Shown: piece after piece, positions 50,001-60,169 of the stretch
Position numbering within the stretch: position 1 is the stretch's first letter
Layout of the letters: each line of letters begins with the position of its first letter
Origin: Callorhinus ursinus
Lineage: Eukaryota > Chordata > Mammalia > Carnivora > Otariidae
Length of the DNA: 64,000 nucleotides
Reading direction: 5' to 3'
NCBI RefSeq assembly: GCF_003265705.1
Contig: NW_020312849.1
Location: forward strand, 344,824-408,823
Position numbers and translations under genes: made by a program
Notes under the pieces: model-generated
The model's input: only the letters and a program-made list of their open reading frames with translations
Told to the model about the DNA's origin: nothing
Databases searched by the model: none

Positions 50001-51068
50001 GTTATCTTGACACCAAACAGAGTGTTTTATATTACCTTCATTAACTCATTGAAAAAGCAAGAGCAGATTCAATTTCCCTGTTTACAAATAAGGAAAGATC
50101 TCTTCCCAGGCCATGCTATTACACTGACTTCCTACATTACAGCAGAAGACTAAGGACAAGCATCTTGGCAATGGATAAAAGGTCCTGAAAGATGCCACTG
50201 TATTTCAGGGAAGAGGACTCTAAGACAGACTAAATGAATAGCAAAGCTAGAGGAAGCATCTCCCACAGAGAAGGCTTATTTATCAAGTACATTTTTCTCC
50301 ATCAAAACCCAATGACAAAGGTACTAATCCTGAATTCTTAAAACACCCACCAAAGGTACTAATTCTGAATTTTTAAAACACCCACCAATTCTTTTGTAAA
50401 TTAAGCTGGCTTCAATTCAAAAATACATCTAGAACAAGGCCTTAGGTACAGCCTGTGTTGAATGAAGGAACGGTCTTAGGTTTTTACATTTTCACACCTA
50501 GATCTGGATTCTTTCAAACTTTTCCTTACAGGCTGGGGATAGAGGACACAAGGCTACAAAAGAGGAGGAGAGTGATGAAGAAGAGGAAGATGAAGAAAAT
50601 GAAGCAGAAGTGGATGAAAACGGGCAAGGCATAAATGGCACCAGCAGCAACAGCACAGAGGCAGAAAATGGCAATGGCAGCAGTGATGGAGACAATGGAG
50701 AAGAAGGTGAAGAAGAAAGTGTCACTGAAGCCCACGCAGAAGGAACCACAGTGGCTGGAAAGCAGGACAGTGGTGGCTCGAAGACAACAACCTCTCTAGA
50801 TGGTGGGTTTGAACCCACGACTCCACCACTAGAGCTCTACGGGACTACCACCCGACCATCTGGGGAAGCCACCCCCACCGGGTATGAGGGAGAGTACGAA
50901 CAAACAGGCACTAATGAATACGACAGTGGGTATGAAGTCTATGAAAATGAAAATGGGGCACCTCGCGGGGATAATTACCGAGCCTATGAGGATGAGTACA
51001 GCTACTACAAAGGGCACAGCTACGACGGCTACTACGATGGTCAAGATTACTCCGACCGCCGCCAGTGA
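39567..51068 (+). CDS. IBSP: Integrin-binding sialoprotein (bone sialoprotein 2), complete gene model
   Basis: Secreted acidic phosphoglycoprotein of mineralised matrix. In the family it nucleates hydroxyapatite and binds integrins, mainly alphaV-beta3. Coding segments 39,567-39,620, 39,710-39,760, 39,856-39,933, 44,020-44,082, 49,775-49,945 and 50,532-51,068 join in frame to 317 codons plus TGA, the human length. All introns are GT-AG and phase 0, the SIBLING hallmark. Visible in order: a signal peptide (residues 1-16, cleavage likely after CA), a basic-aromatic segment with KYRPRY and YKHAYFYPP, an acidic SS-E region with seven Glu (77-83), and a second Glu-rich block in exon 7. N-glycosylation sequons lie at N109, N174, N179 and N187, followed by Thr/Pro-rich mucin-like sequence. 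RGD is at 284-286 among Tyr-rich, probably sulphated repeats. No frameshift or lost key residue is seen. Confidence 0.97.
39710..39760 (+). CDS. IBSP: IBSP exon 3
   Basis: Seventeen codons (residues 19-35): MKNTHRRAKLEDSEENG. Basic start, then the SEE motif, a likely Fam20C (S-x-E) phosphorylation site. Acceptor 'ttacaaacag'. The donor GGG|GTAATT is weaker than the others. Intron 2 is only 89 bp. Confidence 0.95.
39856..39933 (+). CDS. IBSP: IBSP exon 4: aromatic/basic segment
   Basis: Twenty-six codons (residues 36-61) with VFKYRPRYSLYKHAYFYPP and LKRFPVQ. In the family this Tyr-rich basic region is linked to collagen binding. Acceptor 'tttgcttatgcag', donor CAG|GTAAGT. Intron 3 is 95 bp. 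Confidence 0.95.
41548..41763 (-). mobile_element. Carnivore SINE in IBSP intron 4, antisense
   Basis: Flanked by TTACATATAAT (41,537-41,547 and 41,764-41,774). Diverged, probably an older copy. Confidence 0.9.
43225..43422 (-). mobile_element. Carnivore SINE in IBSP intron 4, antisense
   Basis: Near-consensus element flanked by CCAGGAGGTCATT (43,212-43,224) and CCAGGAGCTCATT (43,423-43,435), one mismatch. Confidence 0.93.
44020..44082 (+). CDS. IBSP: IBSP exon 5: first phospho-acidic cluster
   Basis: Twenty-one codons (residues 62-82): SSSDSSEDGNGDSS followed by Glu residues. Ser-Glu/Asp clusters are family phosphorylation sites, and the poly-Glu run, with the first residue of exon 6, is a hydroxyapatite-nucleating stretch. 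Acceptor 'tatattttttag', donor GAG|GTAAGG. Confidence 0.95.
45830..46620. repeat. AT-rich low-complexity tract around the gap
   Basis: Degenerate repeats of aattatataaat type on both sides of the N block, almost pure A/T. Confidence 0.9.
45961..46360. other. Assembly gap (400 N)
   Basis: Exactly 400 consecutive N. The true length may differ, because the flanking AT-rich tract is hard to sequence and assemble. Confidence 1.
46640..47460 (-). repeat. Ancient L1M fragment, antisense, split by a SINE
   Basis: Words such as 'gggtagtttccaagtttggg', 'tgtgaacattctagtattcc' and 'ctccacattctcaccaacac' match antisense L1M ORF2 3' sequence. The SINE at 46,953-47,143 is nested in it. Confidence 0.7.
46953..47143 (-). 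mobile_element. Carnivore SINE in IBSP intron 5, antisense
   Basis: Flanked by TGCATTACTCTTCT (46,939-46,952 and 47,144-47,157). Contains a (GA)n expansion at about 46,995-47,021. Confidence 0.94.
47600..47730 (+). repeat. MIR SINE remnant
   Basis: MIR core layout: 'gatttggccactaatgaact', 'gacctgatgcaagttattta' and 'ttggacctcaggtttttcat'. Confidence 0.65.
48073..48508 (-). mobile_element. 5'-truncated LINE-1 3' end in IBSP intron 5, antisense
   Basis: Typical reversed L1 3' UTR and ORF2 end ('tgtttcaggtgtacaatata', 'gaaatcatatggtatctgtc', 'tcttctttatccatgcatg'). Confidence 0.85.
49080..49280 (+). mobile_element. Carnivore SINE in IBSP intron 5, sense
   Basis: Complete element ending in aaataaataaaatctt plus an A-run. 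Flanks share cttaag (weak duplication). Confidence 0.9.
49775..49945 (+). CDS. IBSP: IBSP exon 6
   Basis: Fifty-seven codons (residues 83-139). An Asn/Glu-rich start, then SEAENTTLSTTPGYGEE with the N109 sequon, then TPGTGYIGLAAMQLLKK. Acceptor 'gatattttcaccag', donor AAG|GTAATC, phase 0 at both ends. The GTGY-GLAA segment is well conserved with human IBSP. Confidence 0.95.
49946..50531. other. IBSP: IBSP intron 6
   Basis: 586 bp. Carries a 35-bp tandem duplication (50,316-50,350 and 50,351-50,385). Acceptor 'aaacttttccttacag'. No repeat element is recognised. Confidence 0.85.
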
Positions 51069-51565
51069 AGGGCCGGCCTGGGGCGAACGCCTCTGCGCTG
51101 GCATTCCACGCGGCCACACTTCCGAAGTTCAACTCAGGAAGGTGAAATGTGACAGTGTGCATATCACAATGTGGAACGGTGCTACTGTTCCAAAATAATT
51201 CTCTGTAATTGCTTCTGCAAGGAATGGGTTTCTTGTTGCTTTTCCCTGGTAGGTTATTGAAAGGTTATTGTAAATCAGGGCCACTTACACCAATCCATGA
51301 GATTGAGTTCAATTACATGTTTTGAGGTTGTAGTTTTAGAAATAGTATTCTTAACATGTTTGTACTCCTAAAACTCTTCATGCAAGAAGTGCTTCTAAGA
51401 GTTAACTTTAATGACACTATATACAAAATATGTGTAGTTCTTTAATCACACTACCTATCCAACACTGTATATTATGTTTAATTATCCTCTTCACGTATTT
51501 TTATGTGACCTTTATGCATATTCTATCTATGGGTTTTATCACAAATAAAAATGCAATCTTTCAAA
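50532..51565 (+). CDS. IBSP: IBSP exon 7: C-terminal coding half and 3' UTR
   Basis: 178 codons (residues 140-317), then TGA at 51,066-51,068. It carries the second Glu block, sequons at N174, N179 and N187, a Thr/Pro-rich stretch (FEPTTPP), Tyr-rich repeats (EYEQTGTNEYDSGYEVYE), RGD at 50,964-50,972 and the tail YRAYEDEYSYYKG. Tyrosines around RGD are sulphation sites in the family. Relative to human IBSP as I recall it, the C-terminus ends DYSDRRQ instead of a His-rich end. The 3' UTR is about 500 bp. Confidence 0.96.
51544..51549 (+). terminator. IBSP: IBSP poly(A) signal AATAAA
   Basis: Canonical hexamer 476 bp after the stop codon. Cleavage is expected about 15-25 bp later, giving an mRNA of about 1.55 kb, close to the known IBSP transcript size. 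Confidence 0.85.
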
Positions 51566-51782
51566 TATGTTATAATTTTTAAAAAGAGAAAGATTCAGAA
51601 TTGAAAAAGATGAATCCAGTAGGGGACAACAAAGCTGAAGGATAAAAGCTTATTTCCACTATGGTTTAAAACTCAGAAGAACTCGTAAGTATTCTGTCAT
51701 GGATAAATCAACATAACTAAGATTTTGACACACTTGTGGCACAGTCAACCATATACATCAGGAGAATAAATGGCTTTTATTA

Positions 51783-51989
51783 GAGTTGCCAGATTTAACA
51801 AAAATATAGGATGCCTAGTTAAATTTAAATTTCAGATAAACAACGAAAAACTTCTTAGTGTAAGTATGCTCCATGCACTATTTGGCCTCTGTGATTTATT
51901 AGGGACATACTTATACTAAATAAATCATTCATTATTTCTCTAAAATCCAAATTTAATGGAATATCCTATTTTGTATCTGGCAACCCTAC
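51783..51989. repeat. Palindromic DNA-transposon MITE
   Basis: Starts 'gagttgccagatttaac' and ends with the reverse complement 'tttgtatctggcaaccct'. The inner arms also pair ('gtaagtatg' and 'catacttatac'). This is the structure of an old non-autonomous transposon; I do not assign a family name. Confidence 0.75.
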
Positions 51990-52289
51990 TCCTTTTTGAT
52001 TTGGTTTTAGGTGGGGTAGGGTGTAGGATGGAGTAGAAAACTCTTACACATACACACACATTCACATATCCACACACATGCACAGCATTAAAGAGTGGTT
52101 GCAGACATCATGACATCAGGATGCTTCACTCCTAAATACTTCAATATTTAGTATAAAAACAAGAAATTCTCCTAAATAGCCACAATACCATTCTCATTCT
52201 CATTCTAAAGAAATTAAACACTGCTATGATAGTATTTTGTAATATGCAGATCATATTCACATTCTCCCAATTATTCTAATGATATCATT

Positions 52290-52495
52290 GATTACTAACT
52301 CATTTAATCCTCACAAAATTCTATTGGGTAGGTATTTTTGTCATCCCCCATTTTATTGATGAAGGAACTGAGTCAGGCACAAAGAGATATACAGCTTGCA
52401 CAAGGTCACAAGTGGCAAAGCTGAGGGTAAAACAAAGGCAGACTGGTTTTAGAATCTGTGTTCTTTACCATTATGCTATATTCATTAGTGTATAT
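52290..52495 (+). repeat. MIR SINE remnant
   Basis: 'ttaatcctcacaaaattcta', 'ttgatgaaggaactgagtca' and 'ttgcacaaggtcacaagtgg' are typical MIR words in the right order. Confidence 0.8.
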
Positions 52496-53014
52496 TTATC
52501 AGTAATGGATGTTGAGCCATAAGTGAGCAGGAAATCTTTAACGATGAGAACACTGCTGAAAAATAAGCTTTGTCCTATATCACAATTTTCTTAGAACCAG
52601 CCAGGTTTTATGACTTGGGTCCTAAATAAAGAATATTTTCAAAGCAAGGGTCTTCTCATATTTTGGCATATGTTTTTACATGCCGTGCAAAGTGCATGAA
52701 CTCTCGAGTTAGATGGGCTGGAATAATGGTATTATTGAGAGTAAATTAATATCCTCCTCTAGTCCCCATCACCTCATCTCCTACATGTGGAGCGTACACA
52801 GTAGTTGCTGTTCAGAGCCCAACATGTTTATGATGTGCTAAGAATCATCATCTCTTTCCTCTCCACTCCCCTTCCTTTCTCAATCTTAACACCTGGGTGC
52901 ATCGATTGTTATATAATTACCTGGTCCTTTGGGAACTCACGGAACATTTTTTTCTTGCCCTACTGCCGCTTTGTAAACAAAAGCTTTTGACGAGATTGAG
53001 GCCTTGGGAACAGT

Positions 53015-53132
53015 CGTCAGATCAGCAGCAGCATCAGAAATGCAAATTCTGGAGCACCACCCAAGACCTACTCAATGAGAAACTGGGAGTGGACGGGTGA
53101 TTCTTGTGCACCTTAAAGTTTGAGAACCACTA
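53015..53132. repeat. MER5A-like hAT MITE remnant
   Basis: 'gcagcatcagaaatgcaaat', 'caagacctactcaatgagaa' and the end 'agtttgagaaccact' match the MER5A style. Confidence 0.65.
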
Positions 53133-53147
53133 TTTTCATTAATATAG

Positions 53148-53345
53148 TAGCTAATGTTTATTACACATTTACTGTGTGCCAGTTCCAGTCTAAGCATTTT
53201 ACATATATTACCTCATTCTCAACAATTACTTGAAAGTCTACTACATTTTACAGGTAAGGAAATGAGTTACAGAGACATTTAGTAACTTGCCTGAGATGAT
53301 GCAGCTGTTAAGTGGGGGAAAGGAATCTGCTCCAAAGTCCACACC
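53148..53345 (+). repeat. MIR SINE remnant
   Basis: 'tttattacacatttactgtg', 'ttacctcattctcaacaatt' and 'acaggtaaggaaatgagtta' are typical MIR words in order. Confidence 0.8.
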
Positions 53346-53649
53346 CCATATATCTCTCACAGCTTCTTTCTTATAGAGAAAAGTCACCCTGTTAAGATAA
53401 GTGAATTTAATTGGGAATCAGAAGAGGAAATTTTGGATGAGAACACATATAGCAACCCTAACTATGTTTTTACTTCTTTGCCCTTTGGTATTAATAAGAA
53501 GATATAATTTTATAGGTTTCATGTCATGCTCAGGTGATCAAAGAAGGATCTCTTTGAGAACAGAGACTGTTAGTAAACAAGGAAAATATCCTTTCATGCT
53601 GCTGTTGAAATAGGACAAAACTTTGTCAAGCATTCCCCAAAAGGCAGTG

Positions 53650-54580
53650 TGATTCGTGACAGGGCCATGAGGATTGCAACTGCAGCTGCTAGGTTTGCAT
53701 GTCATAACTCCACTGATTCAGCCAGTAGGGAGACAGCGAGCTCAAATGGAGTCAAACAGTTTATTACTTTCACAGAGAGCAAAAGCAGGATCAGCATGGT
53801 GTCAGTTCCTGGTCCCACAAGATGACACTGAGCCGAAGGGGCCAGAGGAGAGCAGAGGTAAGTAGGTCATTCCACTGTGAAGGAGCTAGCTCTCACATAC
53901 GGCTAAGTAGAGAGACAAAGAAATCTGCAGTGGAGACTTAAAGGGGGAGAGGTGGAAAGTCCTATGCTCAACTGAAACCAGGGAGATGGATGAGAAATAG
54001 CCTTGCGACCAACTCCCAGAAGATGGAGAGGTAGGAGAGGAACTGCCTCTAGAATTTCTGTACCAGGCTGCTTATCACTCCTTTCTCCAGGAGGTGGTAT
54101 AGGGTACTTGGCCAAGCCTCAGGTCAGACTGCAGTCAACCTTCACCCATGTGGTCCATACAGAGACATGGCAGGTTGTGAGGAAGTGGCGGTAGAGTTCT
54201 TCGCCTACACACCTCTTCCAGATCCCAAAGTCTGGGAGGCTTATGAGTTTCTTGGATCATGTAAAGAAGGCTGGTCACACAGGGGAGTTTGGATAAACTA
54301 AGAAAGGTCATAGGGCATGAGAAGGATTACTTCTACAAGATGATCCCCAGCAGACATGTGGGGCCTCACCAGGCAATGGTACACTAGAAGTCTTCTCAGC
54401 ACAGGCCACACTGTGGGGGTGGATGGTCTGTGGCTATCAGAGTGGCCACAGGGCAGCTGCATCTTAGAGATGACTCTGTCCCTCCCCCTGTGGTCACTCT
54501 TGGTCCCATCCCCTCATTTCAAGCCCTTCTTACCTCCTTCAACATGATGCCACAATCAATATCCTCTCTGGCTGGCAGTC
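53650..54580. repeat. Possible LTR-like or other unclassified interspersed repeat
   Basis: GC-richer than its surroundings. Contains 'caaacagtttattacttt', which could be a reversed AATAAA signal. I see no clear TG...CA ends with a target duplication, so the class and limits are unproven. It could equally be unique sequence. Confidence 0.3.
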
Positions 54581-55302
54581 AGGTAACCCATATTTAATCA
54601 GTGGGGAACACTAAATATCACCCCGCCCCCCTTTTCAATTTACTATCGTGACATATTCTATACCCTGTTTCTTTCATGACGAACCCCATTGATTTTCTAC
54701 TATCCTTTCTTCTCTTAGCAAAATTTTCACTTCACAAAACTAAAGCTTTGCTTTCAAAATGATTGTTTCTAGGAGCTTCAAGAGCCTATTTCTGAAATGA
54801 AAAGCCAAACTTTAACTTTCTTTCCATTTGGATTCCTTTTATTAAAAAAACAAAAAACAAACCCAGTCTATCTCTAGGCAAAGTGAATCCCTCTGAACGA
54901 CCAAGAGAAGAAATAATCAAATTGGGAGAAAAGCAGAAAAATGTAAAAACACTTTTTTGAAAAGGATAATCTAATGTCAGGCAATATGAGTCTCACTTTA
55001 AAAAAAGAATCAATACTAGTTAAAGGGAAACCAGGAAGCAATCACTCAGACTCATGTTTATCCAAGTGCAAATAGTTGTAAATACTTTCTGCCCTTGTAT
55101 CTTTAAACTATTCAGTGGGTTAAGAACTCATTAATTGGATTTGTTGGTTTCCCATGCAAATTACTCTGGTCTTTCTCAGGTTTCCCCCCTTGAATTTATG
55201 ACCCCTAGAGTCCCAAAAAGATAAGACCTGCAACGGTGTGTACAGAACTTGTCTTTTCTCTTTTTAAAATACAAATTTAACCTCCACTATTTTAGTCAGG
55301 GG
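54581..55302. other. Intergenic stretch, nothing recognised
   Basis: AT-rich, without recognisable exon or repeat. Confidence 0.55.
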
Positions 55303-55532
55303 TCACCAAACTTTTCTGTAAAGCAGAAGTCAGTAAACTTTTTAAAGGACCAGTTAGTAAGCATTTTTGGCTATGCAGTCCATATGGTTTCTGTCACAAC
55401 TACTCGAATCTGTCATTGTAGCAATAGCAGACATAGATGTATGTGAACAAACAGACATGGCTGTGTTCCAATAAAACTTTATTTGTGGTGATGGAACAGA
55501 TTTGGTCCACAGCCCATAGATTGCTGGCTCCT
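55303..55532 (+). repeat. hAT/Charlie-type MITE remnant
   Basis: 'gtcagtaaactttttaaagg', 'gttccaataaaactttattt' and 'tttggtccacagcccatag' form the familiar layout of a common mammalian hAT MITE with inverted ends (rc of 'ggctcct'). Confidence 0.75.
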
Positions 55533-55989
55533 ATTTTAGATGATTATATAAAGTGATAACCACGAAGAACTGTTTAATTTTAAAATTTAGCTGCTGTTAA
55601 TAACTTAGGCTATAAACAAACTATTAATGAATTCACTTTTTTTTTTAACTTGAAGTTTGGCCCTTTATTTCAAACTCTACTTTAAAAATTCAGTAAAATT
55701 TCTGGCGCTTGATACAGCAATCTGAATTGTCTCCTTTGCGCAGCTACTTAATAAAATGCTTCTGACATGTCCTGGATCTAAATACATCAAGAAGTATTAC
55801 CTTGATAAATAATATGTAAAGATGATTTTTTTCACTACACTATCTTTTGAAATTTTGTGACAGATTATCTGCTATGTCTCACCCCTTAGCCAGGTAGGAA
55901 AAGCTGGATATTGATTCTAGTTGTACAATAGTATAGTAATGTAAAATCAACTGCACAACATAAACCATTACTTATGCTGTATAGAATGG

Positions 55990-56480
55990 GTTGTCATCAA
56001 ATCCAGTACAGTGATGGTTAATTCTGAGTAAACAGAGGTGTCCATTATTTCTAATACTTAGTGAGATTAGCATTTGAATATGTGGACTTGGTAGATTGTC
56101 CTCCTCAATGGAGAGCCATCATCCAACCCATTGAGGACCAGAATAGAACAAAAGGTAGAAGAAGGAATTTGCAGCTTTTGCTTCCTACCTGGCTGCTTGA
56201 ACCAGGACATCTGTTTGCTCCTGCCCTTAGAGTGGGTTTTATGCCATCTGTTCCCCCGGATTTCAGGCCTTCTGACTCAGACTGGATTTATATCACTGGC
56301 TTTCCTAGGTCTCCAGGTTGCAGATGGCAAACTATGGGACTTAGCCTCCATAATCATGTGAGCCTATATGGAAATATATGTATGTGTGTGTGTGTGTGTA
56401 CATATGGGCTCACATACATATGGATATATATATACATATCTCTTACTGGTCCTGTTTCTCTGGAGAATCCTCACTAATAC
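55990..56480 (+). repeat. Ancient mammalian interspersed repeat
   Basis: The order 'tgatggttaattctgagta', 'ccatcatccaacccattgag', 'ctaggtctccaggttgcaga' and 'ctgtttctctggagaatcct' follows a common mammalian repeat whose family name I cannot settle. A (TG)n/(TA)n tract lies at about 56,366-56,440. The 138-codon frame here is repeat-derived. Confidence 0.6.
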
Positions 56481-57124
56481 AGGTATACCAAACATTCTGA
56501 ATTGAATGCATTTTGAATGCTCAACACCTGCACTGTTATCAGAAATTGACTCAGGCACACTGTATTCTCCAAAAACGGTTCCAATGATATCCCCCATTCT
56601 ACAAGCTCTTCAGCAATGTGACATTGTCACTTCTCTACATCAAGGCATGGAAACTACTTCTGCACAACTTTGGATCTGATGGCTTTGACCAATAAAATGA
56701 CAATGACTCCATAACAATTCCAGGCTTAGCTCACAAAACTGGCCTAACAACTTCTGCTGTCTGGTCAAGACCCTGGAACTCACGAAATATAAGACAGAGG
56801 AGACCGCCTGAGAAAGAACAGAATATAACAGAAAGTAATTTGCATGGGAATTTTTATTCTTAATCCAACAAATCCAGTTAACAAGCTTTTAGCCCACTGC
56901 TTATTCTAAAGTACTGAGCCACCATGTAAGAAGTCTAGCTTGTTCTACCAGAGAGAGAGGTCATATGGAGAAGCACCAAGGCACCATCAGACTTCAGTCA
57001 AGTCTTTGGATAACTTTGGATAAGACTTTGCACTTTGTTCTCTCTGAATGTTCTAAACAAGAGAACCCAAGTGAGGACCTCATAGCTAAGCCAAATCACA
57101 CTACAGAACCTTGAGAGAAAATAA
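56481..57124. other. Intergenic stretch, nothing recognised
   Basis: No exon or repeat recognised with confidence. Confidence 0.5.
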
Positions 57125-57133
57125 TATATTGGT

Positions 57134-57329
57134 ATTTTTTAAAGATGTTATTTATTTATTTGACAGAGAGAGAGAGAGAGCACAAGAAGGGGGAGTGGCA
57201 CAAGAGCGAGAGGGAAAAGCAGGCTCCCCCCAGAGCAGGGAGCCCGATGCGGGACTCGATCACAGGACCCTGGGATCATGACCTGAGCCGAAGGTAGATG
57301 CTTAACTGACTGAGCCACCCAGGCGCCCC
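57134..57329 (-). mobile_element. Carnivore SINE, antisense, with target-site duplication
   Basis: Flanked by TATATTGGT (57,125-57,133 and 57,330-57,338). Confidence 0.93.
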
Positions 57330-57495
57330 TATATTGGTGTTTTAAAACATTAAGTTTTGAGGTGGTTTGTTTCATAGCAATAGATAACTGGAACAGGAGC
57401 TGACAAGCATAGAGAAAATCTGGGTTCATGAGAATTAAGAAAGTCATGAGAGAAGAGCTAAAATAAAATACTAACACTAAAAAATAGAAACTGAG

Positions 57496-57703
57496 GGCGC
57501 CTGGTGGCTCAGTTGGTTAAGCGTCTGCCTTCGGCTCAGGTCGTGATCCCAGGGTCCTGTGATTGAGTCCCGCATCCGCCTCCCTGCTCTGCGGGGGGCC
57601 TGCTTCTCCCTCTCCCTCTGCCTGCCTGCCTGCCTGCCTGCCCCCTGCTTTTGCGCTGTCTCTCTCTCTGTCAAGTAAATAAAATCTTAAAAAAAAAAAC
57701 CAC
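57496..57703 (+). mobile_element. Carnivore SINE with target-site duplication
   Basis: Flanked by TAGAAACTGAG (57,485-57,495 and 57,704-57,714). Carries an internal (CTGC)n expansion at about 57,617-57,642. Confidence 0.94.
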
Positions 57704-57714
57704 TAGAAACTGAG

Positions 57715-60169
57715 AAGACTACATACGCTCCAATTTGGTAAGAAAATATTAGTATGAGCCCAATGCAATGAATAACTAGCTGGTAAATGTTGTCATATTC
57801 TGTCTCCTAAGGAGAAGATTCTCAGTCCTGAAAAACAAAACAGCAACCTCTGAAAAACACTATTTTGAGAATGAGAGATATTCCCCCCCTTGAGGTAACA
57901 GAACAAAGTTTTACAGCCACTTCCAGCGATGTCACCATGTCCTAAAGGAAAGGACTGGTATCATTATAATTATGTTTTAACTACATCCTCTGAGTTACAT
58001 TTTAAGGTGTAATAAGACATCTTTCTAATATAAAAATAAAAGTAAATTATGTTGACATGTCTTCTCTTTGCTAGTAATAGCTGAATGAGTAAACAAATAG
58101 CCTAGAGAAATGAACACAGCTATCTTCATGCTGCTCTACGACCCTCCATGGTTCCATATCTGGATGAAATTTTTATGTACTTCTGTTGAAAATCTCAAAT
58201 ACTGAGAGAAAAAAATAAAAAATAAAAATAAAAATAGTTTTAGGGTAGAAGAGAAAGTTGGTTCCAAGTGATGTTTTAGAGAGAGTGACCTTTTTAAAAA
58301 AATTTAGGATGAATATTGATACACACATGAATGAACATATTTAAAACAGAAACATTTTCTTCCGCTAAACACAGGGTAAGACTCCCAGCACACCAATTCT
58401 GGACTCCATTCTGAAGATCAAGGGGGAGTAAATACTTCTATGAAAAGCTTAAAGCCTTGACAAATCTTTAAAGGTCTATCTATATGGTAAAAAGGAAATT
58501 ACTCAACAAAGGCCCCTATTTTCTAATCACAACACTGTAATGACTCCCCACTGAGTCCGAAGGGGAAATGTACATGTGTTGTGTTCGTAAATTAGAAAAA
58601 AAAGAATTACTATATATATTATATACTATATATAATTTCCCCCCCCCCCGGTATAATATGTTTACCTCTAACTGCCTAAGATGATACAGAGAAATGTGCT
58701 GCAGAACAGTGTTAAAAATAAGTTGGGGACCAAGATCCCAGAAGATAAAATCATTGCCTATAATATTTTTTTAAAAATATCTCTCAAAGCAATTGGGCCT
58801 AGAGCACAAGTCCAGGGAAGATGGGTGTAACATTCCAGAAACAGATGGGAACACAAAACCAAACAACTAAAATCTTACCCCTGGATGAGGGTCCAATAGC
58901 TGGAACTGATAGTATAGGTTCCTAGTTAACTAACATTTTATATGGTTGCTCTCACTCAAGTGAAGGGTAAGGAATGAAAAAGCCACCACAAAATGCAACA
59001 TGTTCCATGGACTACCTTCATCTTAAAATCTCTTTGAGGACCAACCCTGGGTCAGTGTGACCCAGGAAAGCCAGGCTAGGTACATAATCTGTGGAGGTGT
59101 CCATTCTTAAACTCTCAGACAAAAACCAGAAGAAAATCCAAGTGTCCATTTCTTGCCTTAGTCTCTACTGCTTCCTGGTTTTGTTTTGTTTCCCAGTTAA
59201 ACAGGGATGGCGTGAGGATAATCTTTTTTTTTTTTTTTTTTTAGAGAACACTGTTCTTTATCTTTGGTTATTCATTCCTAACAAATATTATGGCAAAACT
59301 GTTTATGACACAAAACATTTAGAAAACATTGAGTTTTCGTAGTTCAAGCTTAACTGAGGGGGCAAGTCAAGAGGGTAGAATTAACACCTCTACCTCAGAG
59401 AACTTTAGCAAATGATGGCTCTTGGTTGTCCCCACCCCCCACCCCCGCCGCAGTTTCTTCTCTGCAACCTTAAAACCAGAATAGGCTTTTTTTTTTCTTT
59501 TGTCAATTGTAGGTTCTAAATTTAAGGCCCAAGTTGATTTTTTTTTTTTTTTTTGAAGCTTTGAATTCGTTTTAACTTTGGGAGCATATATATTTAGCTA
59601 CTGCCAGTTTACTCCTTGCTATAGGACTAGGAGCTAAGCAATTTTTTTCTCTTAAAATTCAATGAATTTTCTCTTATTAAACATAGATACATCTGGATAG
59701 AAGTAAACACTTTCCCATCAGCGAAGTAAACACTTTCCCATAAAGGAGAGATACCTTACAGGTTCTAGGCAGTTTCACCCTGAAGATCTCCGCGACAAGC
59801 AGATCCACCACAAGCATTTCCCTCCCATCACTAACTGACCGTAAAGCAACTTTGCCGTAAAAGATACACTCACGAAAAATAAAAGGGGCGTTCGTTAAAG
59901 GGGGCATAATGAAACCTGAAAAATGAATAACAAAATTAAAAAAACACTGCTGTGAAATACAAAGTATTGAGTACATTCAAAATGTATAGTGCAGATTTGG
60001 GGTAAAACTGCACAAATAACTGATTTTATTTTGTAGATTATATCTAAGCCCTTGTCTTCGTAGTCATGCATAGTATTCTATTTTTTTCTTTGCTTGATGA
60101 TTCATCTCCTCATTGGCATTACACTTTTTCTTTTTTCACTAAAATTTCTTCCTTCATTAAGAGAAGTTT
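57715..60169. other. Intergenic stretch, nothing recognised apart from homopolymer runs
   Basis: Contains T-runs at about 59,224-59,242 and 59,538-59,554, a (C)n at about 58,639-58,648, and a 22-bp-spaced direct repeat aagtaaacactttcccat (59,701-59,718 and 59,724-59,741). No exon is recognised. Confidence 0.55.

Noticed and set aside
50498..51162. Antisense and other-frame open frames over IBSP exon 7
   Set aside because: They are shadows of the acidic low-complexity coding sequence; the true frame is proven by splicing and similarity to IBSP.
53650..54580. Complete endogenous retrovirus
   Set aside because: Only a vague LTR-like signal. There are no paired LTRs, no internal genes and no target duplication.
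56061..56477. 138-codon open frame
   Set aside because: It falls in an ancient interspersed repeat and a TG/TA microsatellite.
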